Shown: positions 60,126 through 64,000 of the stretch, piece after piece
How the letters are laid out: the number at the start of each line of letters is the position of its first letter
Position numbering within the stretch: the stretch's first letter is position 1
DNA from: Chrysemys picta bellii
Lineage: Eukaryota; Chordata; Testudines; Emydidae
Direction of reading: 5' to 3'
Length of the DNA: 64,000 nucleotides
NCBI RefSeq assembly: GCF_011386835.1
Contig: NC_088800.1
Span: 79,362,981 to 79,426,980 of the forward strand
Notes under the pieces: model-generated
The model's input: only the letters and a program-made list of their open reading frames with translations
What the model was told of the DNA's origin: nothing
Database searches by the model: none
Made by a program: the position numbers and the translations under genes

Positions 60126-63100
60126 TAGCATCAGCTAACAGAAACATCTCTTTAGGCACAAGGTGCAGCTTGTGCTTTAAGATTCAGAAGTCCAGGGTTC
60201 AATCCCCACTGCTGATGACTCACCCAGGAACGTTATATTGCACTTTCAAACAGATGGTGAGTGCAACTTACCTCATTTGCATTGCTGGCTACTGATGGCT
60301 GAATCTCAAGTACAGAAACCACCAAAACGATGGTTTTTCTGTAGCTACATGTATGGTTTTAGATTTGTTTTCATATAAAGGATTCCTTAAAGATGACCTA
60401 GAAAGGACAAAAATGAGTAATTTCCCTGTTTCTTTCTGAAGTCATGAACAAGGTATTAAAAGACTAGGGGGTGATTGTATTTTTAACCTTAAAAATATCA
60501 GGAGCCTTATGTCTTGTCATACCTGTTTTGCTAGCAGTGTCCCTTGGAGGGCCCAGAGCTATGGAGTGAGAGCTCTTTCAACCCTTGATTGATTGATGGC
60601 AGAGAGTGTAGCATCTTTAACAAGACATGTATTACGCTCACTATTTGGCAAGTGCTGGAGTTAAATAGAAGTTATCAAAACCAAACCAAAAGGATATTTT
60701 AAAGTCGGAATAACAATCACACAGCCCCCTCAATCAGGATTGACTTGCTTAGTATGGGTGAGATCGCTAACCTACCCATTCTCTAGTCATCCATAGAATT
60801 TTTCAAGCAAAAAGAGTAGACACGACCTGAATTTCCAATGTAACATACAGGCAAAATAAACAACTAAAACAACAGGACCAGCATGATAGGCGTAAAACAT
60901 CTGGAGGGCAGCATCTGTGCTGTGCCTCCAGAAGGTGTAGCACAGAAGGTGAAGGTGGAGGGAATATAAATGTGGCTGCTGTAGGGACTATTAAGGCTCC
61001 CAGTGTAACTACAGCAATCTCCCCGATGATGTCCATGCATTGCAATGAAAGTTGGAATAGCTAATAGCATGTGATACGGCCTCATCCCTCTTGCCACCAG
61101 TTTGCTGCCTACTTGGGAGTTATGGGGGGGGGGGGGTAGAGGGCAAGCCAGAGCACAATGCCACCTCTAGCAACTATCTAATGTAGTTTAGCAGCCACTT
61201 TGCCAAAAAACAGACACACCACTCGCTTCAGCACATGGAACTCTTCCTCTGAGCGTAAAGAATATTTACAACCCATTTCAATGACAAAATCCCAGTCAAA
61301 ACATTCTTTATCTGCTGCTTGACAATAGACTTTTCCCAAAGGGGGCATGTAATGCGTTGACACCATATGATAGCTTAGTTTGTTTGCATGAGTATAACTG
61401 TAGCCAGCAGCTCTGCACCTTCACTGGTGCTACACACAGCTGCTAAAAAAGAATTGTACCACCACTAACGATAAGCATTTCTTCTGCAGTGTAACTAGCT
61501 ATACTTTCTGTTAACTAGAGCTTGTCAGGCTATCTGTAACAGCACCATCTGGTGGCACCCAATAATATTCCCAGTGGTTGGGAAACATTGAAAAGTAAGG
61601 AGGCTGGTGATCAATTAATGCAGCAGTTAAATCCCAAAAGAAGAAACCATCTCCTTTACCAAGGACATCACTAATCTGTTTCGATAGCTTGCACCCATAA
61701 GCTGATCAGTGAGGTGACTTCCTTGTTCCCAAGCTGACTTCAGAGCACACGTCTTGCTGCTGGTGTCTACCTATATCACTAGTGAAAGTTGAGCACTCTT
61801 AGGGGAGAAGGACGAAAAACCAGGTAAGTCTGGGCCCAATTAGCCTTCTTCTCCCAATCAAATGAAGTGTGGCATTGACTGGGAAGTTGAGTGAAGGCTA
61901 GATGGCTGAGGGTTAAACCCATGACATGGTGTCTCAAAGACGGTTGAGGAAGGTGAAGCTAAGACAAATGGGAATTCTTGGGCCTTCCAGGATATGGAAA
62001 AATCCCCTAAAAAATCCAAATGAGGGTGGATCCTAGTCACTGGCACCCACAATACTGACACCCATACCAGGTACGGCTGAGAAATCGACTTCCCCAATGG
62101 CCAAAGTGCCAAAGAAAAAAGGATTTACTTGGATTCTGTATTGCGTGTACGCTGAGGAAGTCCCAGCAGCATTATGTGAGGCGCACCTGTTCACTGATCA
62201 GTGACCAAGGTCTGAAGGCCCAGCTAGGTATAAAGTGAGAAAGCAGAGACTGGAACAAGAGGGACTCCCCCATCTGGGAAGCTGAGGGCCTTATTTGAAA
62301 TGCAAATACATTTGATGAATAAAGTACTAAATTTAGCGCTGAATCCATGTTGTGGTTCACTGACGAACTCATGCAATGATGTAAATAACACGCTGCCCTT
62401 CCATAGCCTCTTTCTTCTAAGGAGCTCACGGCCACTCTACCACGGTGGGTATCGTTCTCCCTAATCTACAGCCGAGGAAAGCAGCACAGCGACTGTGAAC
62501 TTGCACATGGTCACAGTGAGTCAGTGGTAGCACAGGGTCTCCTGACTCCCGGGCCTCTGCCACAACCAGTGCACCGTGCATGACTACTTTTGATGAAGGA
62601 CAACGCATTCTTCCAGTGACCAGTGATTCAGTGGGATTAGAGTCAGTGGAAAGATATATTACCCCCAAACCTATGCAATGGCTAGAAATAAATTCCCAGA
62701 TCTAGCTCAACACTAATTAGCGTTAGGAAGAGATGACTGTATAAAAAAACATCCCCTCGCTCGCTAAAGGAAAACACCCTAGGAGTTGAGAGTCCTGAGT
62801 AGTGAGTAATGTTTTCCCCAGGGTGACACAAAATTCTTTTCTCCAGCATGTAATCACTAAGAGACACAATTACCAAGCCTTATCCAAGGAACCTAATAAG
62901 AATCTATGTATGTTGCTTCGACTTGGCATAACGCATAAAGTTCTTGGTTAGCCAAGGCGATAAGCTATACCAGAAGAACCTTGCGCACTTCACCGGTCGG
63001 TTGACTGTAGCTGCCAGGGAAAAGAATCAGAGAAGCCCTTGCAAAAGCATTTCCAAAACCACTTTGATAACCCTGACCTCACTGAGAAGCCCTCGTAAGC

Positions 63101-63410
63101 AGGAAACACAAGCGCTGCCACCTTACAAAAAACATCCTCTAGTGAAACAATTCCCCCTGTTGAGTTATATAGATATATGTGTATATGGTCTTCCTGTGTC
63201 GGTTACTGCTGAGGATAAGTGTCTGGCCACTTAGATCTTCATAAATAGCTGCCTCCTGCTGTTTCTTTCCCCTGCACCTCTTACATCATAATCTTCTGTT
63301 TGTATCACAACCACCATTTCAACAGCAACTTCTTCAGTCAGAAAGGAAAGCACGAGTTGGACCCTTATACACAAGCTCCATGGCATCTCCATGCTCTAAG
63401 GACAAGCTAA
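60126..63410. other. Upstream intergenic, no gene seen
   Basis: Nothing coding recognised. Contains a G11 run at about 61125-61136 and a MIR relic (listed separately). Confidence 0.4.
62430..62590 (-). repeat. MIR SINE relic
   Basis: CGTTCTCCCTAATCTACAGC, GCACATGGTCACAGTGAGTC and GTCTCCTGACTCCCGGGCC, reverse MIR. Confidence 0.6.
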
Positions 63411-63695
63411 GGGCTTGTCTATACTTACCGCGCTGGTTCGGCGGCAGGCAATTGAACTTCTGGGTTCGATTTATCGCGTCTAGTCTGGACGCGATAAATC
63501 GAACTCAGAAGTGCTCCCCGTCGACTCCGGTAATCCTGCTCGCCGAGAGGAGTACGCGGAGTCGACGGGGGAGCCTGCCTGCCGGGTCTGGACGGCGGTA
63601 AGTTCGAACTAAGGTACGTTGACTTCAGCTACGTTATTCACGTAGCTGAAGTTGCGTACCTTAGTTCGATTTGGGGGTTTAGTGTAGACCAAGCC
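63411..63695. mobile_element. Harbinger-like MITE with three internal hairpins, copy 2
   Basis: Same organisation as 3167-3462. Ends GGGCTTGTCTATAC and GTGTAGACCAAGCC, flanked by TAA (63408-63410 and 63696-63698). Hairpins: TTCGATTTATCGCGTCTAG against its complement near 63487-63505; CCCGTCGACTCCGG against GGAGTCGACGGG; ACTAAGGTACG...AGCTACGTT against its complement. Only lightly diverged from copy 1. Confidence 0.83.
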
Positions 63696-64000
63696 TAAGA
63701 GACATGGGTTTAGATCATCCTCTATGCCCCCGAACACGTGTTCGGAAACTGAGTTTCTGTAAGTAAGTATATATTAATATGGTGACAGACCAAGGCCAGC
63801 AGACTCAAAAGTAAGCTGAGCTCCCATCGTTAATACACTGCCGTTCACAGGCCTGCACGCTGGAAGATGGTTTACACCGTAGGCAGCTTGATAGCTAGGC
63901 ACAGCAGGACAAGGCCGAAAAAGCAGATAAAGACTGAATTTTAGTCTCAAACTGGTTCCTGCCTTCACTCTGTTTTTAAGGGTGATCAATTGGCAGTCCT

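Noticed and set aside
1..64000. Exons of ACTB or TNRC18, the expected FBXL18 neighbours in mammals
   Set aside because: I looked for actin-like sequence above 57.5 kb and TNRC18-like coding below 27 kb and recognised none; they probably lie outside the window.
1..64000. CRISPR arrays, operons, tRNA or rRNA genes
   Set aside because: No spaced direct repeats, bacterial-type gene packing or intact tRNA/rRNA; the only tRNA-like sequence is the SINE head at 43224.

Overview
This is vertebrate nuclear DNA, most likely from a cryptodiran turtle. Three things support that. There is one split protein-coding gene with GT-AG introns. The repeats are dominated by CR1 LINEs, MIR/L2 relics and many short DNA transposons with terminal inverted repeats (TIRs). 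There is also a tRNA-derived SINE carrying a CR1-like 3' tail, a type known from turtles. Species assignment is inference from repeat style; nothing bacterial or organellar is present.

The only gene I can support is FBXL18, an F-box/leucine-rich-repeat substrate receptor of an SCF ubiquitin ligase, on the minus strand from 57028 down to 33679. I assembled five coding exons: 57011-57028, 54789-54989, 52031-53577, 48243-48461 and 33679-33835. All introns start GT and end AG, the phases agree, and the predicted protein has 713 residues. The promoter lies in a CpG-rich block around 56650-57330. Immediately upstream is a small array of CCATNTTG motifs resembling YY1 sites. A palindromic retroposed element (57336-57550), flanked by a 13-bp duplication, sits directly behind that array. 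The 3' UTR may be short (AATAAA near 32890) or very long (AATAAA at 27196-27201).

Layout: 1-27 kb is intergenic and holds Penelope, CR1, L2, MIR, Harbinger-like and hAT-like relics plus a few repeat-free stretches that could be regulatory. 27-33.7 kb is the probable FBXL18 3' UTR and flank. 33.7-57.0 kb is the FBXL18 body; its 14.4-kb last intron contains several clean hAT-type insertions with 8-bp target duplications, a SINE inside a MIR and a foldback element. 57.3-64 kb is upstream intergenic DNA with a CR1 copy and a second Harbinger-like element.

I found no new defence or operon-like system, which fits this kind of genome. The most notable signals are structural: the promoter-proximal palindrome, nested TIR elements, two apparently templated short insertions (18 bp and 60 bp), and the triple-hairpin element present near both ends of the window.
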